Positions 12,001-24,006 of a stretch of 64,000 nucleotides of DNA are shown piece by piece. Under the pieces are notes generated by a model. The model did no database searches, was not told where the DNA came from, and saw nothing but the letters and a program-made list of their open reading frames with translations. Location of the stretch: NCBI RefSeq assembly GCF_015832195.1, contig NC_052031.1, positions 9,983,850 to 10,047,849 on the forward strand, written 5' to 3'. The translations under genes were made by a program, and so were the position numbers. The stretch is from Motacilla alba alba. Its lineage: Eukaryota; Chordata; Aves; Passeriformes; Motacillidae. Position 1 is the first letter of the stretch. Every line of letters begins with the position of its first letter.

Positions 12001-14137
12001 CTTTTAGGTAGAAGAAAATTAAAGAAAGAAAATTAAGGATAACAGATACCTAGTCTTTTCAAGCCAGACTGCAGAAGTTTTAGGGAAAAGGATCAAAACA
12101 TCCTATTTCTTGCTTAGCTAAGATCCCTTTCTGCATTTGAAAATAATTTAAAGTTTTACTGTTTGAAATTAATTTCAATAGTTTGAAATTATTAATAATT
12201 ATTCTTTTATCCAAAAGTAGAATTTATGCATATTCCCCTGCAAGTCTTTTCCACAATAAAATACCTCTTTCTGGAAAGATTCAATGTCAGGATATTATTT
12301 TCAACCCTATGTTGTACACTGACACTGCATTTATTAGTGCATTTTTCTTCCATTACTGCCCACACTGTAAGGCAACAGCATAACCATTAGTGTAAAGCAA
12401 ACACTTAAGCTCCACTAAAATACATTTCACTGGAGAATGAGAGACAGTCATATTTTCACTGCCAAATTCCTGCCTTTGATTTATTTGTTTTGCTTTGGGG
12501 TCATTTCTGTCTGCTTTTGACTAACTCATGTTAAGGTCGCTCAAGGGAAGGCTCTAGTCAGTACCCTTGGCTTCCTGAGCTGTGTGTAGATAAAGATGAA
12601 TTACATGCACATTTGCACCTTATTGCCTAGATTTCTTCAGACATCTCAACCAGAGGCATAATATCTTCACTCTAGCCTCCTTGCCTTGATTTCTTAAGAA
12701 GACTGAGGAAGCTGGGTTTCCATGGAAACTGAGGCACAGATTGTGCGCTAGGAGACAGGTTCCTTCTACGTGCTGTTGGGAGATGTCCAAGGTGCACAAC
12801 TGTGTCTCTGAATGAGGAGCTCAGAATGTTTATCTGCTGGTTTAGATGCAATTTCAACACAGCTGTGCAAGTGTGTCCAAATCTCTCAGTATTTCCCTGC
12901 CTGCCTGAAATAAGGCTTCACTGTCTCACAATAAAACTGGGAAGCCTAAATGTGTTATAACATATTTTGAGGTTCCCAGGCAGAGATCCTGTGCACTTTA
13001 AATAGGGTTGGGAATTTGTGTGTATCCTGAAAGACCTATAAAAGTAAAATAAATTTTGTAGGTGTGCTGGATACTACTGCTTCTTGAAAGGTATCCTCAC
13101 TCTAGCTTGAGTTTTGTTTTGATATCTAAAACCAACAGAACATTCTCAAAACCACTCTGGGACACTTACCTTCTGGTCTGCTAATCTTAAATTGCCTGTA
13201 GTAGCAAGATAGCTTTCCATTCTTCAAAAATACTCTGTAGATAAATTTGAGCTCTCCACTCATTTAGCAGAACTTTGACTGGACATCATCTCTTGCTTTT
13301 GGGCTCTGTTACAACTCAGTCTCTGGAGCTCCACTAAGAATCCCAAGAGGCCTAAATAGTCACGTCTCATAGGTGAGTCCACCATTCCTGCAAGCTGATC
13401 TAAAGTTTAGAGCTGATCACTCTGTGATGCCTTGGACCAGGTCTCTACTGCCAATATTTATGAATACATGTGGATACATATCTGGATATAGACACACTTT
13501 AACAGGTGTGTTGGAATTGTTTCCTAACTATATTCCATTATCCCTTTAATTCCAAATGGTAAATTAATTTACTTTTATTCTCAGCCTGTGAGGACTGAAG
13601 TCCTTGCCTGAAAATAAGGTCATTCTCAGTGGTGTAGTTTGCATTTTCCTAAAGTAGATGGCAATTTGAGCTTCTGATTTCCCTCATTACTTTGCAAACA
13701 GTGACACAGTAAACACTGTGATTTTGTCATGAGGAGACACTGATGAACTAGGTCTTGAGTTGATGGAGGATTCTGATGTTCCCTATTGGTTATTGCACAT
13801 GTGTGTGATATCCCGTAGAATCCACAGAGAGAGTTTTACCCTTGAGTTGAGGTCGTATCAGAGGATAATCAAGATTAAATGTCTTTGCCTTCATCTCTTT
13901 CCTGGATGATTTTAAGAATGTAAGCCTTGTTGAGAATTGATTTGAAAACTGGTATCAGTACAAAAATAAGAATCACCTCTGTCTTGGCAGATATGCTGCT
14001 ATTCAATTTTTGATTTTCAGGTGTTTATCTTTCCTTTGACTCTACCAGTTACAGGCACTGTTAGACAATTTTATTGCAAAGGGCTCAGGTTGAAGAAATT
14101 GAGAGAAGGAAAATATCTTGAACTGTGCTTAGTCTCC

Positions 14138-14173
14138 CAACAAACAAACAAACAAACAAACAAACAAACAAAC
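14138..14173. repeat. (CAAA)n microsatellite
   Basis: About eight uninterrupted CAAA tetramers with partial units at both ends. Confidence 0.95.
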
Positions 14174-17100
14174 AGTTTTCCACATTTTGTTAGGTTTTTT
14201 TGTTAGTTCTATGGAATGCTGAACATCATAAGGAACATGGCAGTGGACTGTGTGTGCTGGATTTGCCAAAATAATTTCAGGTATAGGTATGATTTCTCAG
14301 AAGAGGAAGTCTGCAAAGATGCAAAAGAACAAATTAACTGGAGTAAATTATCAGTTCAAATAATAAAGTTTTGTCTATGCCTGTTTTTGTGTCATGCACA
14401 GAGGTTTTATGTTATTTTCCACTCTAATGTTTTAATTTTCCCCTTGAAATTGTTTGGCTCTGCTTTTTTATTTTCTTTAATATTTCAAAATATTTAATTT
14501 TATTAACTTTTAATTTCAGGATGTGTGTTGCTCTTTAGCTATAGGAAAAGATCACACAAGCTGTGTACCAGCATTGTAAAGCAAATGGCTTTAATTGCAG
14601 TGATTCTCCCAGAAAAATGCTTACACTTTGGAAAAATACATCTAGAATACACTTTCCTCTGTCTAAGGGCTGTAAGATCATGCATGCATGCCATATGTTT
14701 TTACATGACAATATGTCTTGGTTCTTTAACTTTTTTCTGTTATATATTTGGTAGAATTTTACAGTGTTAGGACTTCAGGTCTATTCACATTTTACTTTTT
14801 ATATCTCCATCAGTTCTCTACATACTAAGTAGCTCACTGAGGTGGAAAATTTTTAAATTTTATTTCTGGATGCTTCCTGTGAGTATTTAAAATAGACATT
14901 GTCATCTCCTTGTTGCAGCATTAGATTTAAATTTCAGTCCATGGCTAAAGTTGGTCTAAATAGCTTCTTCAGATATGGCAGGAACTTTGCAAGTGAGTTT
15001 AAGATTAATGCTTTGCTATTTTTGAAATTACCCTTACTGGAATTTTGCACACTAGCAGAAAAAGTTTTACGTATGCTCTTTCAGACTTCAGTACTGAATC
15101 TGTTAGCCTGTATGAACATTGTTTAAATCTCCAGATGTAAATGTAGTCTCTTTTGAAAGTCAGCTGTAGTTGCTGAAGCAAATGTGTTTTGGAATGACAG
15201 CTAGTGAGACGCAGCACTTGTGAAGTCAAACATTTGTCAACTTGTCCACATGTCAGATGTTTGAATTTTTTTTTGCTTGTCTTGCCTTGAGTCTTATTTT
15301 TTAACCAAAATCCAGGTTGTGTGCATGCAACATTATGCCTCAGAGGATAAATTCACATAACTCACATACCTTTCAAGGCATCATAAAAGTCTGGAAAAAT
15401 AAATCAGAGGGCTTGCAGTGAAAATTCTTATAAATATTGCCTGTTTACATGCTTTTCTTTTCACAGTTGACTTGATTTGCCCTCTGCAAATCTTGTATTC
15501 TTGTTGACAGATAAAGAGGGGTCATCCCCCTGCCTTCCCATGCCCTCATAGATAGCCACAGTCATAATTTTGATTTCTGTGGCCATGAATTCTACATAGT
15601 GCTGCAATGGCATCAAGTCTGCAAGCTTAGAGAGACACCTGCTGAATCTCCATCCTGCAGCACAGTGCATTGCATTTGGAGCTTTAACTGTAACTGAGAC
15701 AAAGAAAGCTAAAAAGTGCTTGTGGCAAATAATATTATTTGATGGCCAGCTTCACAATGTGACATTTCTTTCTCCTTACACAGTAAATTGTCACTGGTAG
15801 CATAGTTTTTTTTTGCATTCACATTTCATATGGGGATAAATACGGGGCACTGAGAGCTTTAGCAGATCTTTCCCATTTAGATCCCTTTATATATTCGCTT
15901 TTGCAAATTCACTTACAAACTAAATGGCCATGGTTAATTTTGCGGAAGTTTTGTTGCAGATTTTTTTTTTTTACTCCATGTGAGGGATTCTTCATAAGTT
16001 TGTTACAAGCAAGTTTCTTTGTCTAGATTTATGGATACTGAAATTTCATTTGTGAGAAATGTTCTGCAGGTGCATGGCCTCATTAACGCCAGCATCACCC
16101 TAAGCTGGGGGATTGACTGGGAATGGTGAAATACTGCTCAAACAAGTCTTGGTTTCTTTTGGTTTTAAAGTTTCTTTTTCAGCTTTGGAAGCTCAATATT
16201 GAGAATAAAACAATGTAACCCAAACATTCTTTTTCTTGGATTAGTTCCAGTTTTTGTCTCCAGGGCTTTGCTAGCCTTCTTACCCTCAGGCAGCTTCTTC
16301 TGCTGAAGTTATTTTTGTTTTCCTTGTATGACCTTCTGGCTGATAGTCGAAGAGATGTTTTTTCTTCCTTATTTCTTGGTCTGATGCCTTCCATTCAGAT
16401 CATGCCCAAAAAACACACTGATGGTTTTTCTCTGTGGCTACTTGAAAATTTCACAGAACAATGATTTCCATGGTAAACCACATTTTTCAAAATATGATAT
16501 TGCATAGAAGTAGTTTAGTTTGCAAGTGTTGGCTTCCATACCCTAGTGCTTTCTAGTCAATCCTCTCAAGACTCCTTATTTTTTCTTCTGTCACTACATT
16601 TACATTTTCAACCACAATAAAATCAAATTTAAAAGTTTTTAAATCCTCTGTGAAAGGAAAATTCCACTTACGTACTGAAAGCTCTGTTAACTGTTACGGA
16701 GAAGAATGAAGTGCAAATGTTGTTTTCAGAGATGCAAACTTGCACAGTCACATTATACATAAACTGTGGTAAAATAGTTGTGTGTTGTACACAACCCCAA
16801 GCCTGCATTCTGCCTCTTTGTGAGGCTTTTTTCTTCCCCCAAGACTGGGTTAAATCTGTGACTCTAACTTCTGTTGTCTTTCAGAATCTTTGTTTTAAGA
16901 GCACTGATACCTGACTGTATGCGATTCCAGTATGTGTCTCAGTGGAACTCTTTGTACCCTTTTCTTGTCTTTCCACATTCTCCATGTTAAAAGTTCAGAT
17001 TAGATTGTGTTGCTGTAACATCACACTAACTCATGCTGAATTGTTCACCCCATTCAACTTAAGTACTTTCCAGGGTACCTGTGTCCCGGCCAGTGTTTTT

Positions 17101-20100
17101 TAAAAATGCTACAAAATCTGTACATTCCTGGCTTAGAGAGTTTTAGTAAGTTGTCAAAACATTTGAATTGTAATTCAGTTCAATTTTCACTTCAGAGAGC
17201 AGAATTAAAGCACAAATGAAATCTAAAGCTATGTTATTTTAAATGGATCCCTTCCTATTTGTTTATGTACATGTCATGATAAAATGCTCATATGTTTTTT
17301 CCTACCTTTTCTTGGTCAAATTTTTAGTGAGATTGAACTAAGTGCAATAATTGTTACTGTGGTAGCAGAGTAAGATTGAATTTAGAAATGCTAGTTTTGA
17401 CTGATGAAGTATGTAAAAGCATGAGACTTTCAACTTCAGTAGAACTCTTGCTGCAATAAAAAAAATTATTGAATTGCATAATGAACATCAGAATCTGTCC
17501 TTTGCAGAAGCAAAAGATAAATCCCCGCTTTTGGGTTGGTCTCTGGTCATATAATTTAATAAATTGGCATTCAAGAACGAGTAGTTAAACAATATGTTCT
17601 TTCAAACAGGCTTCCTAATATTTTTTTCCTATCTGTAAATGCTAAGTGTTTTCTGAATGTGAGGGTACCTATCTACAGCATGGCCATAGTGCTTAATCTA
17701 TAGCTGCAGAATCCTTAAATGCACTGGTAGGTCTGGATAACAGTATGCTCAGTAGTGTAATGTATTTCCTGGAATATTTGAGTTTTTCTTCAAGCATTTT
17801 GGTAGCACAGTTTGTGTCAGTATTTCAGGAGAGCAGTTGATTGGACCCTGCAGGAAAGAATGCAGGTAAATCTGGGGCTCTTCCTAGTAAGCTTTAAAGG
17901 AATCAGATCAGCTGTTTCCAATCCTTGGGCACAGCTTGCTGCAGAGTTAGTTAAGAAGAAATACTGAACTTCATGAAAGTATGAAGCTGTTTCATGGGGT
18001 GTGTTCACCTGGCATCTTTCTTTCATGTTTTTCTTCCATATCAGTTTAAGGTGTCCACCCGTCACCTTTGCCACACCTTTTGGACTTTGTAGTGTAATTT
18101 CCATGTTAAAACTTTCCTTAAGAGAGCTCCTGTCAGCTTTCTTTGCAACACTGACTTTTGATGTACTTGTTAGTACAAAAGGCAAAATTCCACAGGAACC
18201 TTGCAAGTTCTTTGTACCAGAAATCTCTGTGGCAAAACTTAGAAAGCAGAATATGCTGAGGGAAAGCATAAACTGGTTTTTGCTATTTTCTCAAAGTCTA
18301 ATTTTCTGTGATCCAGCTGTGAATTTGCTGATAAACAAATGTTCAACTTCAAAAAGCTTTATTAATCAGTAAAAGCTGAGGTACTCCATATGTGTTTTAT
18401 GTTAATCCTTTTGTTGGATTAAAAGATTCCCTTTGATGGGGAAGCTTCAAGAAACAAGGCGATGACACATTTTATCATGTGTCAATGTGATGAAGATATG
18501 GTTTCTTCAAAGTCCAAGGACTACCCAGGAATATTTTTCACCTCCGTTTATGAAGTCGCTTAACAGATACAAATGGATGCTCTTCAACCAGATTCCTTAA
18601 AGGATCAGATTTATTATATATTGAGATTTGATTTATGAATTTGCATGGAGGTGGAAAGGATCCTCAGTGGACTCTCAATGTATTCACTTGTCTCTTCCTA
18701 CAGCACAATGGGATAGGAGACTTTTTGCACGAGCTCCAAAAACTGAAAACTCTCATGTATGTTTGATTTTAACACAGCTGACAGTCCTTGTGGAGTCACC
18801 TAGGTCCACATTCCACCTTTGGCATTTGGACATACGAGGAGCACAGCTGAAGGACAGATATATATGTGCTAAGAACAAGATGTCTTACATAGATGAAACT
18901 GAAATCCTCTGTCTGAAGCATTGCATTTGGGTCAGCATTGCAAGATGACACTTTAATTTCTTTAGGATCAGAGACTGAAATCTTCTGCTTAGGATTGGTA
19001 GCTGCAGAGATCCTATGTTTGTTTTGCTATTTTTTTTTCTTTGGTTGTTGTTTTGGTCAGAGGTTTTTTTAGTAGTTTTTCTTTTTTATATGTTTGAAAA
19101 AGGATTCTATAACTCAAATGGCTGTTTAAGGAATCAGGGATCTGAGATGAAATTTATCCTCAGTCTAAGAAAGTTCACATTTGCCCTCCTAAAAGACTTC
19201 TCTGATGACTTAGTTACAAGCTAGATGGAATTAAAATGCCCTGCTTGACCTTGGTTTTTCCTTCATCTTACCAGTGCTGAGCCAGTGTGACGAATGGAGG
19301 ACTAGGACAGGAGGCAGGGTAGCGCAGGAGGGCTCGGATCTTAGTTTTTACAGCCCACAGTTATGAGAGTAAAATATTTTCCCATTGGTCTTGTATTGTT
19401 TCAAACATCATCACCATCTTCTTTATATTGCAGGATGCTTCAAAAAAGCGAGGCAGTGGGTCAGTAGGCATGTGAGGCAGAGCACCTCAGTGTTGGGCAC
19501 TGCAGATGGGTATTTGGAGCATGAGGAGCTGCTCTGGCATTTCTGCTAATGCCCAAAAGTCAGGCATACAGTTAACCTAGGGAAGCCTCTGTTCAGCTTC
19601 TTTCAACCTTTGGTGTTAAGTTTTTCCTAGGTAATGTTTTGGGTTTTTTTAGGCTACCTTCTCCTTGGGCTTGTTCTGGTCTCTTAATTTCTGTTTTTAA
19701 AACAATATTTTTTTTATTCTTTCCCTTTATAAATTATTTCTTTTACATCTTTCACACTGTATTTACAAAAATCTGCTAATATTTTGCAAACACAAAGCCA
19801 GTCAATTTCTTATTTGAAATTGATGGATGTGATCTTTGTCAAACAAAACCCCTGTCAGTAGAAGTTGTAGAGCACTAGTTCTCAAGAGGGGGGGAATGAA
19901 TCACTAAGTATGTTTCAAAGGTTTGCATTAGATTGTGACTGTCAAAGAAATTAACTTTTACTTAATAATAATTTTTAATTGCTTAAAAATCAATATTGAT
20001 TTGGAACTTGTCTCACAGAAATAATTTAAAACAGAAATAATTTAAAAGCCACTGCTGTTAGGTGATTATGGAATATAACAAAAAAAATAAAAGTGTGGTG

Positions 20101-20236
20101 ATATGCAATTTAGGTAAGAGAAAATACAAATTTTGTAATTTTGTTTAATAGTTCTTTTATGGTCTGTGTCTTGCATAAAAAAAGCAGCTTGAATTTCTAG
20201 TGGGGTTTTGGGTGTTTCAGTTGGTTTGATTGCCAC

Positions 20237-20297
20237 TTTTTCCTTTTTCCTTTTCCTTTTCCTTTTCCTTTTCCTTTTCCTTTTCCTTTTCCTTTTC
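20237..20297. repeat. (TTTTCC)n hexanucleotide microsatellite
   Basis: Seven perfect TTTTCC units from 20251 to 20292, flanked by imperfect units. It forms a continuous homopyrimidine run of about 60 bases. Frames through it read as Phe/Leu/Ser repeats and are not genes. Confidence 0.95.
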
Positions 20298-21094
20298 TTG
20301 CCTTTCTGGAGTCCATTTCATTCCTTCCAAACTGAAGGAGATATATTGTCAGAGGTTTTATCACCTTGTCTGTGTTTGGTTAACAGTGACATCATTACCC
20401 TATTTCAAGCCTGCCTTTCTTAATATCAAGAGAAGTTCTGCCAATATTTAGGTTCAATATACCCTGAGACAAATACTCCTTTTTTATAGAATTGTTTGGG
20501 GATTTAATTTATTTTCAATTCACTATTTCTTATTAAAACTTCAATCACCCTCCACATGATTGTAATTAAAACTGCCCCTAGGCAATAAATCTTGTTCTAT
20601 ACAAATATGACAGGTATAATTATGGAAAAATCTACTTGTTCATGTATTGCTCCTTTCCATTTGGTGTTAAAATAAGTGATGAAGAAATTGGATTTTTCCC
20701 CTTCAAATATCAGAAAAAAAAGAGGAACAGAATTTATACTTTTCCTTGAGCCTGGGTTCATAATGCGCACTTCTCATTCCTTGAATTATGAAATTATCTT
20801 CAGACCAAAGATAGGAAGTTCTTGGTTTGCATGCTCTTGAATTAGTACAGGGAAAATGTTTCTGTGCAGTGGTGAGCTTACAAGAGCAGTGTGAAGAACA
20901 GTGAGGGCATCTGGGTTCAGTCCTGGAGTTTGGCATGTCCAAGTGAAGATGACAGTGGTGTTCCCCTCTGGATTCTTCCCGTCACATCTTAATTACATCC
21001 AGCTCTGACATTTCTAAGGAAAAAAAATATATATTTCTTAACATTCAGTTAACAAAACTGAAATTGATCAGTGGCTATGTTTCAGGGGTATTTT

Positions 21095-21479
21095 ATGATG
21101 GCGTTCGAGGGTCCTAGGATGAGGGAAGAGATGAGAATCTTGACTCTATGTTTCAGAAGGCTGATTTATTATATTAGGATATATATTATATTGAAAATTC
21201 TGTGCTAAAACTATACTAAAAGAATAGAAAGGATTCATCAGAAGGCTAGAAAGGAATAAAAAGGAATGATAACAAAAGCTCCTGACTGCTCAGAGCCTCG
21301 ACAGAGCTGGACTGATGGTTGGTCATCAGGTAGAAACAACTCACATGGACCAATCAAAGATGCATCTGTTGCATTTTACAGCAGCAGATAATTATTGTTT
21401 TTCTTTTCCTCTGAGGTTTCTCAGCTTCTCAGGAGAAGAAATCCTGGCAAAGGGATTTTTATAAAATATCACAGTAACA
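21095..21479. mobile_element. Probable solo LTR of a passerine ERVL-type endogenous retrovirus
   Basis: About 385 bp. The internal phrases (AGAGATGAGAATCTTGACTC, TTTCAGAAGGCTGATTTATT, CTATACTAAAAGAATAGAA, CTTCTCAGGAGAAGAAATCC) match a dispersed LTR I associate with songbird genomes. The unit begins near TGATGG and ends in ACA. A 7-bp sequence, GTATTTT, is found immediately before it (21088-21094) and immediately after it (21480-21486), as expected for a target-site duplication. No gag, pol or env sequence is present, so it would be a solo LTR left by recombination. Family name and orientation are not certain. Confidence 0.65.
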
Positions 21480-21615
21480 GTATTTTCTTTTTATGTTGCA
21501 GCCTGTTGCAGAAGTCAGCAGGTTGCACTTGGTTGTGAAGGGGACTTTTTCCCTGCCAAGCAGCTTGCAGGGAATGCTTGCCAAAACTGAAAAGGTCACG
21601 AAGATCCTTTAGGTC

Positions 21616-21960
21616 TTGCCCTCTTGTGCAGAAACCCCCTTACATAATCCTTCAGCTTCAATTGCTGCTTGCACACTGGCAATGGCCGTGTTCCTGCTCC
21701 TTGGCTCGTTATGCCGTCTCCGAGTTGGTTTGTGTTACAGCAGCAGTGACTCACTGATGCTCAGTCCCCTGGAAAGCACTAAGCAGACAGGCTCTGCTGC
21801 TAAATTCAGCGGCTATTCCCCGAGTGCCTTCCCTGAGTCAGAGCAGTGAGCAGTGATTTTGTTTTTGCTGGATGTGTTTAGGCGGATGGAGCGGGAGTGG
21901 GCGGCGGTAACGCTCTCACTGCTGAGCAGGCAGTGAGCAATCCCCCTTGATGTTTGTTGT
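21616..21960. promoter_or_regulatory. GC-richer block with two AP-1-type sites and a GC box, candidate enhancer
   Basis: This stretch is clearly richer in G+C and CpG than its surroundings. It contains TGACTCA (21747-21753) and TGAGTCA (21834-21840), both matching the AP-1 consensus TGASTCA, and GGGCGG (21899-21904). The open frame across it has no recognisable homology. A regulatory role is inferred from composition and motifs only. Confidence 0.3.
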
Positions 21961-21968
21961 GCCACTTT

Positions 21969-21979
21969 CCCCCCACCCC

Positions 21980-22011
<32 letters not shown>
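21969..22011. repeat. C-run joined to T-run (homopyrimidine junction)
   Basis: A block of 19 bases that is all C except one A (21969-21987) is followed directly by 24 T (21988-22011). On the minus strand this is poly(A) followed by poly(G). Confidence 0.95.
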
Positions 22012-22012
<1 letters not shown>

Positions 22013-23848
22013 TTGTAAAGGTTTACATGTATTCTGGAGTTGTCAGGATGTATTTATGTTTTACCAGGTCTTTAAAAAAATTAATGTGAATGAACAGAAA
22101 ATGCTAGAGGAGCATGTTTACCTGTTCCCAAGGTGATAAAAGCAGATTGAGTTGAAATCCTAGGGGTGAGTATTTTCAGGTCAATTTCAAATAGAATCAG
22201 CCTTTAGCAACATAGAATATACTGACGTGTGTAAACCATGTGGTCCCACCAGGCATTTCCTCAGCATTTCCAATCCCTCTTCTCTTCCACAGCATTGATG
22301 ATGTGCCAGACTTCCCACTGGGTCAACAGAGCTGTCCTTCCCTTCTGGCCCCTCAATTATCCTTCCTCCCCCTTCTTCCCTCCCCAAAGCCTGCACACAT
22401 CTTAAGGTTATTCCTTTCATAACCAGTGGAGGACAATGGAAGTCAAAGGACTAGTGCATGGCATTTTGCAATTCTAGGGACAGTATTTCGTCTCATGACA
22501 GCTTTCATAGTCTTCAGTTCTATGTTAAAAGATGGCATCGTATCCAAATGTAATGTAGTATTAGGTAACAATGTGTGCATATAATGAAAGTAAAATAAAT
22601 TCAATTTTAAGGTTATAATCTGAGTTTTCATTAAGAATTTATTGCCATTTTTTTCTCCCAGAGTAGAAATCCAGATTGTGTAATTTTACCCTCAGTCATT
22701 ATTTTCTGTATCTTCTGGCTTTTCTGTATATTTTCCTTGTACTCTGTATATTACAACCTCAACTCTTTATTTTGAAAATGCATCTTATTTTTCGGCTTTC
22801 ATTTTCTAAAGCCAGCGCTTGTTACAGCCAGCCTTTTCATCTGCTAAAATATAGTAAAGAGGTGACTACAGAGGATGAAAATGAGGAAAAAATTAATGCT
22901 ATGAAGTACAAACTGTGGTGTAGCAGAACTATAGCCATGTAGCTGGGAGAAAGGAGCATAGGTACTACAACAAGGTGATTTAGCTTTTTGATTTCCTGCT
23001 TTTAACCTTTTAATGAACCATATTTTCTTTTACCTGTTGTTGTACTGTTCTTATATTTCATAAAAGAGCTTTCTGTATTTGCAATAGATTCACGTGAGAT
23101 ACATATTTGCATAGGTAATTATTGCTGTATTGTAGGCAAAGTTTATGGCTGCAGCTGTATTCCTGTTTTTGTTCTGAATAAAGTAAGGATTGGTTAAGCA
23201 TGTAATTATATTAATGATTTTTTTTCCTTGAATCCAAATTTACAGTATGAATCAGAATTGAAAAAAAAAAGTTGTAATAGTGAATATAATAATAAGTGTA
23301 ATGGAAGAAAGAAATACAATTATGTTCATGTGGTGCAAGGAAACAGTCCATCATCTGTTTATTCAGTTCCTCTCTGGTTTATTCTAGACTTTGAGCTTCT
23401 ATTAGTTTCTCACTGAAATCTTCTGTTAAATGGGGAAAATATTTCTGAACTTGTATGCCTGCAAACAGTTTGAGTAGTTCCTGCTTGATATTACTTTATG
23501 CTTATTCACCTTTTTTACCTACTGTTAAGAAATTTACTTTAAGCTTCTGCAAAATCACTTCATGTTGGAGACCCCTTTGGTCTTAGTGTTTAGGGTTTGG
23601 TATTTTTCAACTTGGTGATCTTGAAATCAGGTGGGGATGCTTTGTATCTAAATATTGATCCTATTCAGAATTGCCTTCCCTATTAGTGTAAAATTTCACT
23701 CTCAGGATAAGGGAAGAGTGTGGGTGTGATATGTGTCCTTGATGCAGTCAGGCTTTCTAAGGTGATATCAAAGAAGTTTATGGAATGGAACAATCTTATC
23801 AGATTGTCTGCATTTAAACTGAACAAGTGGTTCAGAATTTTTATATAT

Positions 23849-24006
23849 ATCACAGAATCACAGAATTGGCTGGGTTGGAAGGGTCCAATGAGGATCATAG
23901 AGTCCAGGTCCCATCCCTGCACAGGACTATTCCCAAGAGTCACACCATGTGCCTTAGAGTATTCAAATGCTTCTTGTACTCTACCAGGATTGGTGCTGTG
24001 GCACAC
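23849..24006 (-). mobile_element. CR1 LINE 3' fragment, antisense to the gene
   Basis: It starts with ATCACAGAATCACAGAAT and GGCTGGGTTGGAAGGGTCC, which is the reverse complement of a CR1 3' end including its terminal repeats. It continues with CCCTGCACAGGACTATTCCC, AAGAGTCACACCATGTGCC and TTGGTGCTGTG. This is a known avian CR1 subfamily pattern. It is among the better-preserved copies in the window. Confidence 0.93.

Larger units (their letters stand above)
8171..20236 (+). other. CACNA2D1: CACNA2D1 intron 3, first block
   Basis: This is 12 kb of AT-rich intron with no CR1 or LTR that I can recognise. Notable items are a perfect 10-bp hairpin (9051-9080) and a (CAAA)n microsatellite (14138-14173). 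A pair of opposing open frames at 17817-18372 has no recognisable homology. I see no exon with convincing splice sites and protein similarity here. Confidence 0.7.
20298..23848 (+). other. CACNA2D1: CACNA2D1 intron 3, second block
   Basis: AT-rich intron that contains the LTR, the GC-richer block and the C/T homopolymer listed separately. The segment 22220-22400 is pyrimidine-rich, which keeps frames open without coding meaning. I see nothing else recognisable. Confidence 0.65.

Noticed and set aside
15047..15072. LAEKV-like codons resembling the start of CACNA2D1 exon 4
   Set aside because: The match ends after five residues, the expected downstream residues (QAAHQWREDF) are absent, and no suitable splice sites flank it.
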